Source of the DNA: Bifidobacterium magnum
Lineage (GTDB): Bacteria > Actinomycetota > Actinomycetes > Actinomycetales > Bifidobacteriaceae
NCBI RefSeq assembly: GCF_000741255.1
Contig: NZ_JGZB01000003.1
Span: forward strand, 310,001 to 374,000
Direction of reading: 5' to 3'
DNA length: 64,000 nt
In this document: piece after piece, positions 18,307 through 28,610 of the stretch
How the letters are laid out: the number at the start of each line of letters is the position of its first letter
How positions within the stretch are numbered: position 1 is the first letter of the stretch
Program-made: the position numbers and the translations under genes
Notes under the pieces: generated by a model
Seen by the model: only the letters and a program-made list of their open reading frames with translations
The model's database searches: none
Told to the model about the DNA's origin: nothing

Positions 18307-20868
18307 TCACCCGTCGATGGAGGCCACCTGGTAATCGTGGAACACCACTTCGCCCGAATCCTGCGTCGCGTCAAGATCCACCACACCCGTGATGGCCCAA
18401 TCGCGGTCGCCGTCGGAATCGTCGATGATCTGGCGCACCTTCACGTGTGCTCGTTCGTTTTCATGGCGGTCGTCGAGAATGAACAGCTCGCCGCTGCGGG
18501 CGCCCGCGTCCGTGTTGACGTACTCGTGCTCGTCATAGTAGGCGTCGAGCACATCGTCCCATTCGTGCACGCCGTAGCCCCAATCCTTGTCGAGTGCGCC
18601 GAGCGTCTGGGAATCCTCCAAGTCCATGAGCTGCACGCGGCGGAACATGGCGTTGCGCACGAGCACGATCAGGCCGCGGCGGTCTTCCACCACGGCGTCG
18701 GCCGTACTTGGCGCCGCGAGCGTGGCGGCGTCCTGCGCGTCCATGGCTCCTGCCGATTCCCATTCGTCCACCAGCGAGGAGTCGATGGAGCGCACCACCA
18801 CACGCAACCAGGAAATGATGTCGTCGAGCTGCTCATTGCGTTTTTCCTTCGGCACCGTGCGCGCGAGCGCGCGGTACGCGTCGGAAAGGTAGCGCAACAG
18901 CGTGCCCTCGGAGCGCGCGATGTTGTAGCGGGCGATGTATCCCGTGAAATCGGAGGCGGTTTCCACCATGTCGCGCACAATGGATTTCGGGCTCAGAAAA
19001 TAGTCGTTGGCCCAGGGCACGTCTTGGCGGTACTTGTGGAACGCGGCGTCGAGCATGTCTTCGAGCGGCTTGGGATAGGTGATCTCCTGGAGCCTGTCCA
19101 TGCGCTCGTCGTAGTCGAGGCCGTCCTCCTTCATGGTGGCCATGGCCTTGTCGCGCGCCTGACGCTGCTGCGCCTTGAGCACCTGGCGCGGATCTTCCAG
19201 CGTGGCCTCGACCATGGAAATCACGTCCAATGCGTACGTGGGGGATTCGGGATCCAAAAGTTCCAACGCGGCCAACAGGAACGGGCTCAACGGCTGGTCG
19301 AGCGCGAAATTGTCGGGGATGTCGACGGTCAGGAAGTAGTTTTTGCCGCCACGGCCGTTGTCTTCCGTTTCAATGACGTCCGTATTGAACAGCGTTTCGA
19401 AAATCTCGTCGGCGCGCTGGTGCAGCTGCTCCTTTTGTTCGGGAGTCTGCGAGGAGTCGTCAATAAGCTGGTCGATGCGCATGCGCGCGCCGCCGCCCTG
19501 CTGCACTTCGTTCAACACCATGGCGTGGCTGATTTTCATGTGCGGCACCAAGGTTTCCGGAGCGGCGTCGATCAGCTTGTTGAACGTCTGCTCGTTCCAA
19601 TTGACGAAGCCCTCGGGAGCCTTCTTGCGCTTGACTTTCTTCAGCTTCTTGGGATCGTTGCCGGCTTTGGCCAAGGCGCGCGCGTTTTCAATATCATGCT
19701 CGGGAGCTTCGGCGATCACAAGGCCTTCCGTGTCGAATCCCGAACGTCCCGCACGCCCCGCGATCTGGTGGAATTCACGGGCGCGCAGCCGGCGCATGTG
19801 CACACCGTCGAATTTGGTCAGCTGCGTGAGCACCACCGAGTGGATAGGCACGTTGATGCCCACGCCCAACGTGTCGGTACCGCAGATCACGGGAAGCAGC
19901 CCCTGCTGGGCGAGCTGTTCCACAAGACGGCGGTAGCGCGGCAGCATGCCCGCATGGTGGATGCCGATGCCCGTGCGCAGCAGACGCTGCAAAATCTTGC
20001 CGAAAGCCGTGGTGAACTTCGTACCCTTGATCGCTTCGGCAATCGCCGTACGCTGTTCCTTCGTGGAGACGCCCGTGTTGGCGAGCGCCTGTGCCGTTTC
20101 CAGTGCCGCGTCCTGGGAGAAGTGGACCACGTAGATGGGGGTCTGGTCGTTGTTGAACGCGAGTTCCACAGTTTTTTCGAGCGGGTCGAGCGTGTACTTG
20201 TAGTGCAATGGCACGGGACGCGCAGCGTTGTCGATAATGGCCACGTCGCGGTCGGTCATCGATTCGAGCTTGTCGGAGATGGCGTCCATGTTGCCGAGCG
20301 TGGCGCTCATGAGCAGGAACTGCGTGTGGGGAAGCGTGAGCAGCGGCACTTGCCACGCCCAGCCGCGTTCAGGGTCGCCGTAATAGTGGAATTCGTCCAT
20401 GGCCACACAGCCGATGTCGGCTCGGCTTCCTTCCCTGAGCGCCTGGTTGGCGAGGATTTCCGCCGTGCAGCAGATGATAGGGGCGTCCGCGTTGATATGC
20501 GAGTCGCCCGTGACCATGCCCACGTTGTCGCGGCCGAACACTTCGACGAGATCGAAGAATTTTTCCGACACGAGCGCCTTGATGGGCGCCGTGTAATAGG
20601 AGCGGCGCCCCGTGCACAGGGCCGTGAAATGCATGCCGAGCGCCACGAGCGATTTGCCCGAGCCCGTAGGGGTGTTCAAGATCACATGGTCGCCGGCTAG
20701 GAAGTCCATGACGGCTTCCTCCTGGTGCGGCCACGGTTCAATGTGTTTCGTGTCGTGCACCCATGTGAAGAAGCGTTCGTAGATTTCATCGTCGGTGAGT
20801 TCCTCGTCCACACCGTTCCAGCGTGGCGCGAGCTCGCCGAGCGAGCCGTATGTAGATTCCTGTGCCAT
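18307..20868 (-). CDS. DEAD/DEAH-box helicase, Ski2-like with DUF3516-type C-terminus
   Basis: An 853-residue superfamily 2 helicase, probably acting on RNA. Motif I TPTGSGKS (66-73), motif II DEFH (158-161), motif III SAT (188-190) and motif VI QIAGRAGRSG are intact. The C-terminal ~400 residues are the helical region classed as DUF3516 in actinobacterial homologues. It ends in a stretch with VWDDVLDAYYDEHEYV-like acidic residues that resembles a small beta domain. The ATG at 20868 lacks a ribosome binding site, but TACACT lies eight bases upstream, so the message may be leaderless. Divergent from the PAP2 gene. Confidence 0.9.
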   Translation of the reverse strand: MAQESTYGSLGELAPRWNGVDEELTDDEIYERFFTWVHDTKHIEPWPHQEEAVMDFLAGDHVILNTPTGSGKSLVALGMHFTALCTGRRSYYTAPIKALVSEKFFDLVEVFGRDNVGMVTGDSHINADAPIICCTAEILANQALREGSRADIGCVAMDEFHYYGDPERGWAWQVPLLTLPHTQFLLMSATLGNMDAISDKLESMTDRDVAIIDNAARPVPLHYKYTLDPLEKTVELAFNNDQTPIYVVHFSQDAALETAQALANTGVSTKEQRTAIAEAIKGTKFTTAFGKILQRLLRTGIGIHHAGMLPRYRRLVEQLAQQGLLPVICGTDTLGVGINVPIHSVVLTQLTKFDGVHMRRLRAREFHQIAGRAGRSGFDTEGLVIAEAPEHDIENARALAKAGNDPKKLKKVKRKKAPEGFVNWNEQTFNKLIDAAPETLVPHMKISHAMVLNEVQQGGGARMRIDQLIDDSSQTPEQKEQLHQRADEIFETLFNTDVIETEDNGRGGKNYFLTVDIPDNFALDQPLSPFLLAALELLDPESPTYALDVISMVEATLEDPRQVLKAQQRQARDKAMATMKEDGLDYDERMDRLQEITYPKPLEDMLDAAFHKYRQDVPWANDYFLSPKSIVRDMVETASDFTGYIARYNIARSEGTLLRYLSDAYRALARTVPKEKRNEQLDDIISWLRVVVRSIDSSLVDEWESAGAMDAQDAATLAAPSTADAVVEDRRGLIVLVRNAMFRRVQLMDLEDSQTLGALDKDWGYGVHEWDDVLDAYYDEHEYVNTDAGARSGELFILDDRHENERAHVKVRQIIDDSDGDRDWAITGVVDLDATQDSGEVVFHDYQVASIDG

Positions 20869-20990
20869 AAGCGTTCAGTGTAGTCGTGCCGCTGATTTCC
20901 GGCGTGCGCAACGCCGGCGGGGCGCGGTTGTGCGCTTGGGGCGTAGTGCGTCCGCGTCGCTCGTCTGCTCGATTATTAGGATAGGGCAGT

Positions 20991-21944
20991 ATGACTGACG
21001 AGACGATTGCCACCAATGCTTCACACGAATCCCGGACGAACGCGGGCCGTATCCCGCAGGCCTACTGGTTTGTCCTTTTGATTATCGCGGTGGGCGCCCT
21101 GATTGTGGGGTCCTTCCATGATTTGGGGATCGATCGCTTCCTGTATGATCCGGACGCCACGTGGGCGAAATTCTTCTACGCCTATGGTCCGGCTCCGTTG
21201 TATTGGAGCCTTGAAGTCGCGGGCCTGATCATGCTCAGGAACATTACGGTGCGCCGTGCCTCCTACAATCGTCTGCTCAAGGCGTTCGGCGTGCTGCTGA
21301 TCGCGTTCGCCGTATTGTATTCGCTCGTGTACGCGTTGAAGAAGACGCCATGGAACGCCGCGGTTTCCATTGTGCTGGCCGTTGTCCTGTTCGAGGGGCC
21401 GTCCCTGGGGCTGTATGCGCTGGTGCGCCATTGCGGCGAAATGTCGTTGCGCATCCTGTGCATTTTCCTGTTGGCCAGTTCGCTGCTGCCATATGTGATC
21501 GTGTTTGTCTGCAAGGAAGTGGTGCGCCGCCCGCGCTTCATCGCGCTGCTGGGCGAGCCGCAACTGTCGTTCCAGCCGTGGTGGGAGATTACGCGCAAGA
21601 ACATGGAGCTCAGCACGAAGGTCGCGTCCAATCCCGACCTGTTCCGCTCGTTCCCGTCCGGACATACCGTTTCCGCGGCCGCCATCCTCGGCTGGACCGT
21701 GCTTCCCGAATATTGCAAGCGTCTTGAACCGTACCGTTGGGTGTTCTATATCGTCTGCCCGCTGTATGTGGGCGTGGTCGCGTTCTCCCGTCTGGTGCTC
21801 GGCTACCATTTCCTGACCGACGTCTCGTTCGCGTTCCTCGTGGCGACGGCCTGCTGTGCCGTGGCGTACGTGCGCCTGTACCGCTTGCCCGCGAATGTGC
21901 TCGACGCCCAGCATGTGGCGCGCAAGACGGTGCTCATCAAATAA
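20991..21944 (+). CDS. PAP2-family membrane phosphatase
   Basis: Integral membrane protein, 317 residues, with about six membrane segments. The three phosphatase motifs are present: K175 with R180-P181 (KEVVRRPRF), PSGH (222-225, catalytic His) and SRxxxxxHxxxD (Ser266 to Asp277). Family members dephosphorylate lipid phosphates such as undecaprenyl diphosphate or phosphatidate on the outer face of the membrane; the lipid here is not known. The start has AGGATAGGG upstream, and the same bases contain TAGGAT eight bases before ATG. rarA starts 39 bases after the stop, on the same strand. Confidence 0.88.
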   Translation: MTDETIATNASHESRTNAGRIPQAYWFVLLIIAVGALIVGSFHDLGIDRFLYDPDATWAKFFYAYGPAPLYWSLEVAGLIMLRNITVRRASYNRLLKAFGVLLIAFAVLYSLVYALKKTPWNAAVSIVLAVVLFEGPSLGLYALVRHCGEMSLRILCIFLLASSLLPYVIVFVCKEVVRRPRFIALLGEPQLSFQPWWEITRKNMELSTKVASNPDLFRSFPSGHTVSAAAILGWTVLPEYCKRLEPYRWVFYIVCPLYVGVVAFSRLVLGYHFLTDVSFAFLVATACCAVAYVRLYRLPANVLDAQHVARKTVLIK

Positions 21945-21983
21945 CGCTTACCGCTCGGGCCGTGCCGGTATACAGTGGTGGGT

Positions 21984-23375
21984 ATGCAACAGGATCTTTT
22001 CGCCGCTTCCGATACGAATGACGTGGTACGCCCGCTCGCCGTACGCATGCGTCCCGTCACCTTGGACGAGGTGATCGGCCAAAGCCACGCGCTGAAAAAC
22101 GGTTCGCCGCTGCGCAGGCTCGCCGACCCCGCCAGCAAGGGCTCGCTTACGGCGCCGAGCTCCGTGATCCTGTTCGGCCCTCCCGGAGTCGGCAAAACCA
22201 CACTCGCCAATATTGTGGCCCAACAGTCGGGGCGCGCGTTCGAGGAACTGTCCGCCGTCACGTCGGGAGTTAAGGACGTGCGCGACGTGTTGCGCCGCGC
22301 CCACGAGCGCCTCGTGGCCGAAGGCATGGAAACCGTGCTGTTCATCGACGAGGTGCACCGCTTTTCCAAATCCCAGCAGGACGCGCTGCTGCCAAGCGTG
22401 GAAAACCGCGACATCACGTTCATCGCAGCCACCACGGAAAACCCGAGTTTTTCCGTCATCAAACCGTTGCTGAGCCGCTCCGTGGTCGTCAAGCTCGAGT
22501 CGCTTACCGACGAGGAACTGCGCCGCGTGGTCACGCGCGCCGTCGCCGATCCGAAAGGGCTGAACGGTACCGTGGAACTCGACGACTCCGCACTCGACGA
22601 CATCGTGCGCTTGGCCGGGGGAGACGCGCGCAAGTCGTTGACCATCCTCGAGGCGGCGGCCGGCGCATTCGACCACCAGAACGACGGAACGGCCGCGTTG
22701 CCTCATATTACAAGTGAGATCGTGTCGCAAGTCATGGATACGGCCACCGTGCGCTACGACAAGGACGGCGATGACCATTACGATGTGATCTCCGCGTTCA
22801 TCAAATCATTGCGCGGATCCGACGTGGACGCCGCGTTGCATTACCTGGCGCGCATGATCCGGGCCGGCGAAGATCCGCGGTTCATCGCGCGGCGCATCAT
22901 GATCGCCGCCGCCGAGGAAGTAGGCATGGCAGCCCCGCAAATCCTGCAAGTGACCGTGGCCGCCGCCCAGGCCGTGGCCATGATCGGCATGCCCGAAGCG
23001 CGCATCATTTTGTCCGAGGCGACAATCGCCGTGGCCACCGCGCCCAAATCGAACGCGAGTTACATGGCCATCAACCAGGCGCTCGCCGACGTGGACAAAG
23101 GCATGATCGGACCCGTGCCGCTCCATTTGCGCAACGCCCCGACCGCGCTGATGAAAAGCTGGGGCAACCATGACGACTACGTGTATGCGCACGACGAGCC
23201 CGACGCCATCGCGACGCAGCAATATATGCCGAGCAACCTGTTGGGCACACAGTATTACCATCCCAACGACCGCGGATACGAGCGCACCGTCGGCCCGCAG
23301 CTCGAGACGATCCGTTCGATCATCCACCGCGACGATCCGCCGGCATCTTCCGACCAGCGTCCCGCCGACCGGTAG
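21984..23375 (+). CDS. rarA: Replication-associated recombination protein A (MgsA/RarA AAA+ ATPase)
   Basis: A 463-residue AAA+ ATPase related to clamp-loader subunits, acting at stalled replication forks. Seen: Walker A GPPGVGKT, Walker B FIDEVHRF, sensor 1 AATTENPSF, and the C-terminal tetramerisation region with EEVGMAAPQ and YHPNDRGYE. Length and motif order are those of the family. The frame also has a start at 21975, but ATG 21984 lies seven bases after TACAGT and behind GGTGGG, favouring it. Follows the PAP2 gene on the same strand. Confidence 0.93.
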   Translation: MQQDLFAASDTNDVVRPLAVRMRPVTLDEVIGQSHALKNGSPLRRLADPASKGSLTAPSSVILFGPPGVGKTTLANIVAQQSGRAFEELSAVTSGVKDVRDVLRRAHERLVAEGMETVLFIDEVHRFSKSQQDALLPSVENRDITFIAATTENPSFSVIKPLLSRSVVVKLESLTDEELRRVVTRAVADPKGLNGTVELDDSALDDIVRLAGGDARKSLTILEAAAGAFDHQNDGTAALPHITSEIVSQVMDTATVRYDKDGDDHYDVISAFIKSLRGSDVDAALHYLARMIRAGEDPRFIARRIMIAAAEEVGMAAPQILQVTVAAAQAVAMIGMPEARIILSEATIAVATAPKSNASYMAINQALADVDKGMIGPVPLHLRNAPTALMKSWGNHDDYVYAHDEPDAIATQQYMPSNLLGTQYYHPNDRGYERTVGPQLETIRSIIHRDDPPASSDQRPADR

Positions 23376-23522
23376 CGTAATCCCAGGTTTCTCCATGCGG
23401 ACACCAACACCCGCCATATGGGACGGAATGTGACGGTTCCTTGCGGATCATGGGAAAACGGTGCGATATTCGCCATACTGACACCATTTATCGAGCGAAT
23501 TGAAGACATAAATGGAGAGAAG

Positions 23523-24281
23523 ATGGCATCAGACATTGTTATTTCCGCGCGGCACATGAAAAAATCGTTTGGTACGGGAAACAATATCCAAACGATCTAC
23601 GACGATCTCAATATCGATATTTATCGCGGCGACTTCACCGTGATCATGGGCGCGTCGGGCGCCGGAAAATCGACGTTGCTGTACGCATTGTCGGGAATGG
23701 ACACGCCCAACGGCGGCACGATCGAATTCGACGGCGTCGACATTACGAAACTGACCAGCGACGAACTGGCCGTATTCTGCCGCAAAGCGTGCGGATTCGT
23801 ATTCCAGCAGATCTACCTGATCGACAACATGAGCCTTATGGACAACGTGCTCGCGGCCGGAACGCTCGTCAACCGTTCCAAGACGCAGATCGCCGAACGC
23901 GCCAACCAGCTGTTCGACCTCGTCAACATCTCGCCACAAACCCGCAAGAACATGCCCTCGCTCGTCTCGGGAGGCGAAGCGCAACGAGCGGGCATGGTGC
24001 GCGCCGTCATCAACGAACCGACCGTATTGTTCGCCGACGAACCCACGGGCGCGCTCAACTCCGCGAACTCCACGGCCGTGCTCGACGTGTTCACGTCGCT
24101 GCACCAGCAGGGACAGACGATCGTGATGGTCACCCACGACAAAAAATCGGCATTGCGCGCCAACCGTGTCGTCTATGTGCGCGACGGACAGATCTTTGGC
24201 TCATGCGAACTGGGACCGTATCGCGAGGACGCCGCACGCACCGCCAAATTCGAAGAATTCCTGACACAAATGGAATGGTGA
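23523..24281 (+). CDS. ABC transporter ATP-binding protein, MacB/LolD-like
   Basis: A 252-residue ATPase with Walker A GASGAGKST, signature VSGGEAQRAGMVRAV and Walker B VLFADEPTGALNS, the pattern of ATPases that pair with FtsX/MacB-type permeases in export or cell-envelope functions. ATG 23523 is preceded by GGAGAG; the frame is open from 23418 but without a ribosome binding site. The last bases overlap the start of the permease at 24275. That partner carries a frameshift and a stop, so this ATPase may now lack its membrane subunit. Confidence 0.9.
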   Translation: MASDIVISARHMKKSFGTGNNIQTIYDDLNIDIYRGDFTVIMGASGAGKSTLLYALSGMDTPNGGTIEFDGVDITKLTSDELAVFCRKACGFVFQQIYLIDNMSLMDNVLAAGTLVNRSKTQIAERANQLFDLVNISPQTRKNMPSLVSGGEAQRAGMVRAVINEPTVLFADEPTGALNSANSTAVLDVFTSLHQQGQTIVMVTHDKKSALRANRVVYVRDGQIFGSCELGPYREDAARTAKFEEFLTQMEW

Positions 24282-26574
24282 TCGCATGCTCTGGCTTCCA
24301 CAACCTTAAAAAAGCCAAAGGGCAATACACGTCCTTCGGCATCATCATCGCAATCACCGCATGCATCATGAACATCGCGCTCGTGCTGGCCATGCAGACG
24401 GGAGCCGCCTACGACAGGCGGTTCCAGGAACTCAACACGGCCGACGTCAACGTGATCATCCCGGAAGCGCAGCACACCGCCAGCGTACGCGACAGCATCG
24501 CGGCCACCGACGGCGTCGAAGACATGGAACACCGGCGCGTCTCGCTCGCCTCCGCCACCGTACGCGATTTCGCGGGCGCCGACTTCGACATGACCACCGT
24601 CTTCTACAATATCGACGATCCGCGCACGCTCAACACGCTCGCCGTGGAACGCGCCGACAACGAGCAAGACGGCGTCTACGTGCCCGAATACATGAGCGAA
24701 ATGGGGGGCTTTGCGCCAGGAAGCCCCATCACCTATGCGATCGACGGAACGGAACACACCTACACAGTGGCCAACACCGTCGGCGAAATGCAATACGGCA
24801 ACTACGGTACGGGGCTGATCGGCGCCTACCTGCCGCCCGACGCGTTCGAAGACTTCGCCGCACGCCACGGAACCGTCATGGAATATTCCATCCGCGCCTC
24901 GGACGACGCCGATACGCAACAACTGCAAAGCGACATCGCCGCGGCGCTCGCCGACCAGGGCGTCACCGTGCTCAACACCAGCAACCGTGTCAGCGCCAAG
25001 CAGACACGCACGATGGTGTGCACGCTGCTCGTCGCCATTTTCTTGGCGCTCGCGTTCATCGTGCTTGCCGTCAGCGTGTTCCTGAGCAATTTCCGCATCC
25101 GCAACACGATCGCCAACGACATGACGCAGATGGGCGTGCTCAAGGCCTTGGGATACACGAGTTCGATGATCATCCGCTCATGCGTCATTCCGTACGCGCT
25201 GGTGGGCGCCGTGTCGGCCATGGTGGGCGCCGGTCTTTCCTACGCCGCGCTGCCCGCGCTGGCCCATGTGCTCGCCGTGCAGTCGGGATTCTCGTTCACG
25301 CCGACATTCGACCCGGTCGCGACGGCCATCGCCGTGCTCGCACCCACAGGGGCGATCGTCATCTTCGCGTATGTGGCGGCGCGCAGCATCCGACGCGTGG
25401 AGCCGATTAACGCCATTCGCGGAATCCGGCCCAACACGGCCACGGTCAACCATTTCCCGCTGGAAACCACCAATATGCCCGTCAAAACCACGCTGCTGGC
25501 CAAGCGCATCGCCTCAAGCGCCGGCACGAACATCCTGCTGGGCGCCGTGGCCGTGGTGGTGACACTGCTCATGTCGTTCGCGGGCGTGCTGCTGTACAAC
25601 GTGGTCATCAAGCCGGCCAACCTCATGGACACGTTGTCCGAGGAAACGCCGTCCGTCATCTTCACGGCGGCGCCGGGCAAGCTTGGCGAGCTGAGTGAAA
25701 CGCTTGATGCGGATGGGCGTACGCGGACGGTGTTGCATTACGCGTCCGTGCCCGTCAGCTATGACGGCGGCAACCTGACCGCGTTCGTCAGCGAAGATTT
25801 CTCGCAAGTGCACAACGATATTGTCTATGAGGGCCGCAACCCGGCCACGGGCGCGAGATCGCGGTGGGCAGCGCGCTTGCCGAGCAATACCCGGTAGGCA
25901 GCGAATTTACGGCGAATGTGGGGGAGCAGTCCCACACGTATACCGTGACGGGACATGTGCAAAGCGTCAACAACGGCGGCGCCGTATGCGAATTGACCTC
26001 GGACGGTTAAGGGCATCTGGCCGCCATGCCCGAAACGCTCAACGTGTATTTGCATGAAGACGGCGCAGAGCAGTTCATCGACGACTATGAGTCGCGCCAT
26101 GGCGAGCTTGTCGCCGCCTCCACGAATTACGAGCAGCTGGCGAAAAGCGGACAAAGCCTGTATGCGGGCGTCATGTCCGTGGCGGCCGTCATGATCGTCA
26201 TTCTTGCCGGCTTCATGGTGCTGCTGGTGCTGTACATCATCATCAATTCGATGATCGTCCAGCGGCGCCAGGAATTTGGCATCTACAAGGCCATCGGCTG
26301 GTCGAGCGCACAGCTGGCGCGCCATACGGCATTGAGCCTTGTGCCCGTGATTGCGCTCGCCTCGCTCGTGGCGGCGGGTGCGGCCTACGCGTTCATGCCG
26401 CAAGTCATGGGATCCATTTTCTCGATGGTCGGCGCGATGCGCAACCACTTCGAGGTGCCCATGATCGTGCTCATGGCCTGCGTGGTCCTGTTGGCGCTGA
26501 TGAGCTTTGCGATGAGCATGGCGCTGATGCGCCCCGTCAAGAGGATCATGGTGTACTCGCTGCTCAAGGAGTAG
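24275..26574 (+). pseudogene. FtsX/MacB-type ABC permease, disrupted by a frameshift and a nonsense codon
   Basis: Read through, this encodes a ~765-residue permease: an N-terminal membrane segment, an extracytoplasmic domain, and FtsX-type membrane blocks (TMVCTLLVAIFLALAFIVLA; NILLGAVAVVVTLLMSFAGV; MIVILAGFMVLLVLYIIIN). The first frame runs from ATG 24275 to 25897, but homology-like sequence leaves it at about 25850. There ACGGGCGCGAG appears to have lost one base, and the protein continues in the next frame as EIAVGSALAEQYPVGSEF. That frame is stopped by TAA at 26008-26010 (CTSDG-stop-GHLAAMPE), then continues to 26574. Start overlaps the ATPase gene. Confidence 0.85.
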
Positions 26575-26593
26575 CCGCCGGACGGCGGCGCAT

Positions 26594-26632
26594 ATGCAAA
26601 AGGGGCCGTGACAAGCACAGCCCCTTTTGCAT
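26594..26632. terminator. Terminator between convergent permease remnant and MFS gene
   Basis: Perfect 13-bp stem ATGCAAAAGGGGC / GCCCCTTTTGCAT with a 13-base loop. Confidence 0.85.
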
Positions 26633-26650
26633 TCCTTGAACGGACGGAAA

Positions 26651-28282
26651 TTAGCGGATGCCTTCTTCCACGCTCTGTTCGCCGTCGCGCTTGGCGCGCA
26701 TGTGGATGGCCACGGCCAGGCAGACCATGGAGATTGCGGCGATGATGATCATGGCGAGGAACACGTACGTGCCGCCCATGGCGGTGGCGCGCATGTAGTC
26801 CGCGGAACCTTCCGCGCCATGGCCGGCCTGGGCCACGGCGATGATCGTGGAGAACAGCGTCATGCCGAACGCGCCGCCGAACTGCAAGCTCGTCTGGAAC
26901 ACGGCGTTGCCGTCAGGCACGAACGGGCCGGGAATGCCGGCGATACCGTCGGTCATGATGTTGGACAGGCCCAGCGAATAGCCCACGCCGAAGATGAAGT
27001 AGAACACGGCGAGCATCAGCGGCGTCATGTGTGCGGAGAACACGAACATGAGCACCAGGCCCACCATGGCCAGACCCATCGGGACGAGAATCGGGCCACG
27101 CGCGCCGAAACGGTCGTAGAGCATGCCGCCAACCGGGGCGAAGAACGCGCCGATCAGGGCGCCGGGAAGCACGAGCAAGCCCGCGACAAGGGCGCTCTGG
27201 CCCATGGAAAGCTGTCCCAGCGTGGTGATGACGTAGCCGAAACCGATACCCAGCATCGGCATCATGAGGTACGGCAACACGTGCAGCAGCGCGATCGGGT
27301 CGCGCATCCAACCGAGACGCAGCAGCGGCGAGAACGAGCGCCTGGACGACCAGCAGAAGAACACGAGCGAAGCGACGCCGATGACCAGCGACACCACGCC
27401 GATCACCATGGACGACGCGGCGGCCTGCCCGGCCACCATGTCGCTGATGCCGGCGCCGATACGGTTGATGCCGAGCACCATGCCCACAAGGGCGAGGAAG
27501 ATCGTGACGAATCCGACCATGTTGAGCTGCGCTTGGACGGGAGCCACGGTCTGGCGGATGCTTTTCAGGCCTACGGGCAGCGAAATGATCAGCAGGATCG
27601 GAATGGTAAGCAGCAGAATCGTCTTCCACGGCATGACCGCGGACAGCGCGCCACCGACCGTCGGTCCGATGGCCGGGGCCACGGTGATTACCAGGGATCC
27701 GACGCCGATCAGGCGGCCGACCTTGGAACGCGGGGACTGCTCAAGAATGATGTTCATCATGAGCGGCGTGGCGATACCCGAACCGATGCCCTGGATGACG
27801 CGCGCGAGCAGCACCATCCAGAATTGCGTGGAGAAGAACACGATGATCGGGCCGACAATGGCCAGCGCCAGCGCGAACACGAACAACGACTTGGACGTGA
27901 AACGTCGCTTGAGGAAGCTGGACAGCGGCATGATGGCGCCCACCATGAGAATGTAGATGGTGGTCACCCATTGCACGGTGGCCGTGTCCACGTTGAACTC
28001 GTGCATGAGTTGCGGGAACAGCACCGTCATGACGGTTTCGGTAAGAATGCCGAGGAACGCGAGGGAGCCTACGGCGAGAATGGATCCGATAAGGTATCCC
28101 GGAACCTTTTCGTCGCGCTGCGCCACGCGGGCGTCGTTCTCGAGATCGTAGGCGGCGGAATCGGCCGCTTCGATCATCTCGCGCGACTCGTCGTCCGGGG
28201 TCTCGGAAGATGCAGTGGGAATAGAAATGGATGTTGACGTGTGTTGAGTCATACTGTCAGCAGTGTCGCCTCTCTTAACCAT
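26651..28282 (-). CDS. MFS multidrug exporter, DHA2 (EmrB/QacA) type
   Basis: A 543-residue transporter with about 14 membrane segments after a ~65-residue hydrophilic N-terminus. It contains the family features VQWVTTIYILMVGAIMPLSS (helix 1-2), GIGSGIATPLM (motif C region) and GPTVGGALS. Proton-driven drug efflux is inferred. Two starts are possible. ATG 28282 has no ribosome binding site but TAGATT six bases upstream (leaderless pattern). ATG 28252 has only a distant AGAGAGG. A palindrome covers the first ATG, so expression is probably repressor-controlled. Confidence 0.9.
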   Translation of the reverse strand: MVKRGDTADSMTQHTSTSISIPTASSETPDDESREMIEAADSAAYDLENDARVAQRDEKVPGYLIGSILAVGSLAFLGILTETVMTVLFPQLMHEFNVDTATVQWVTTIYILMVGAIMPLSSFLKRRFTSKSLFVFALALAIVGPIIVFFSTQFWMVLLARVIQGIGSGIATPLMMNIILEQSPRSKVGRLIGVGSLVITVAPAIGPTVGGALSAVMPWKTILLLTIPILLIISLPVGLKSIRQTVAPVQAQLNMVGFVTIFLALVGMVLGINRIGAGISDMVAGQAAASSMVIGVVSLVIGVASLVFFCWSSRRSFSPLLRLGWMRDPIALLHVLPYLMMPMLGIGFGYVITTLGQLSMGQSALVAGLLVLPGALIGAFFAPVGGMLYDRFGARGPILVPMGLAMVGLVLMFVFSAHMTPLMLAVFYFIFGVGYSLGLSNIMTDGIAGIPGPFVPDGNAVFQTSLQFGGAFGMTLFSTIIAVAQAGHGAEGSADYMRATAMGGTYVFLAMIIIAAISMVCLAVAIHMRAKRDGEQSVEEGIR

Positions 28283-28290
28283 ACGGTTAA
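28275..28290. promoter_or_regulatory. Palindromic operator candidate at the MFS start
   Basis: TTAACC-ATAC-GGTTAA, a 16-base dyad, overlaps the predicted transcription start and first ATG and abuts the -10-like TAGATT (28294-28289, minus strand). This position suits a repressor such as TetR or MarR, but no regulator gene is adjacent. Confidence 0.5.
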
Positions 28291-28294
28291 TCTA

Positions 28295-28610
28295 GATGTT
28301 CCCGAAGCGTCGGGCTTCGTGGGTTCAAGAAACGCAGGCGATATATTCCCAGACGATCGCCGGTGCGCATTGACTCGCTCGACCCGCCGCCGCAACCGGG
28401 CGCGGGGAGACCACGATTCGTGCTGATTGCTTAGGGACACTATAGATGTATAGCCACCATCTATCTGGTGCAATCTTCCACGGACGGAGCCGTACATGAA
28501 CCAGTCGTGCATTATAGCTCTGGAGCCGGGACATGGAAAATCGGTGCGTCTTGCGGGTTTTGCGCATGCGGCGCCCCGGACGCAATACCGCCGCGGGGCA
28601 GGAAAGGCAT
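28295..28610. other. Intergenic stretch upstream of the MFS gene
   Basis: No convincing gene. Small overlapping frames exist on both strands without ribosome binding sites. One dyad, ATAGATG / CATCTAT (28442-28464), is visible. The stretch may hold the remains of a lost regulator, but no protein similarity could be recognised. Confidence 0.35.

Noticed and set aside
18235..20700. Long plus-strand ORF opposite the helicase
   Set aside because: Shadow frame with no ribosome binding site; helicase motifs lie on the minus strand.
26026..26574. Independent 182-residue permease gene
   Set aside because: It is the in-frame remainder of the disrupted permease; its ATG is an internal Met without a ribosome binding site.
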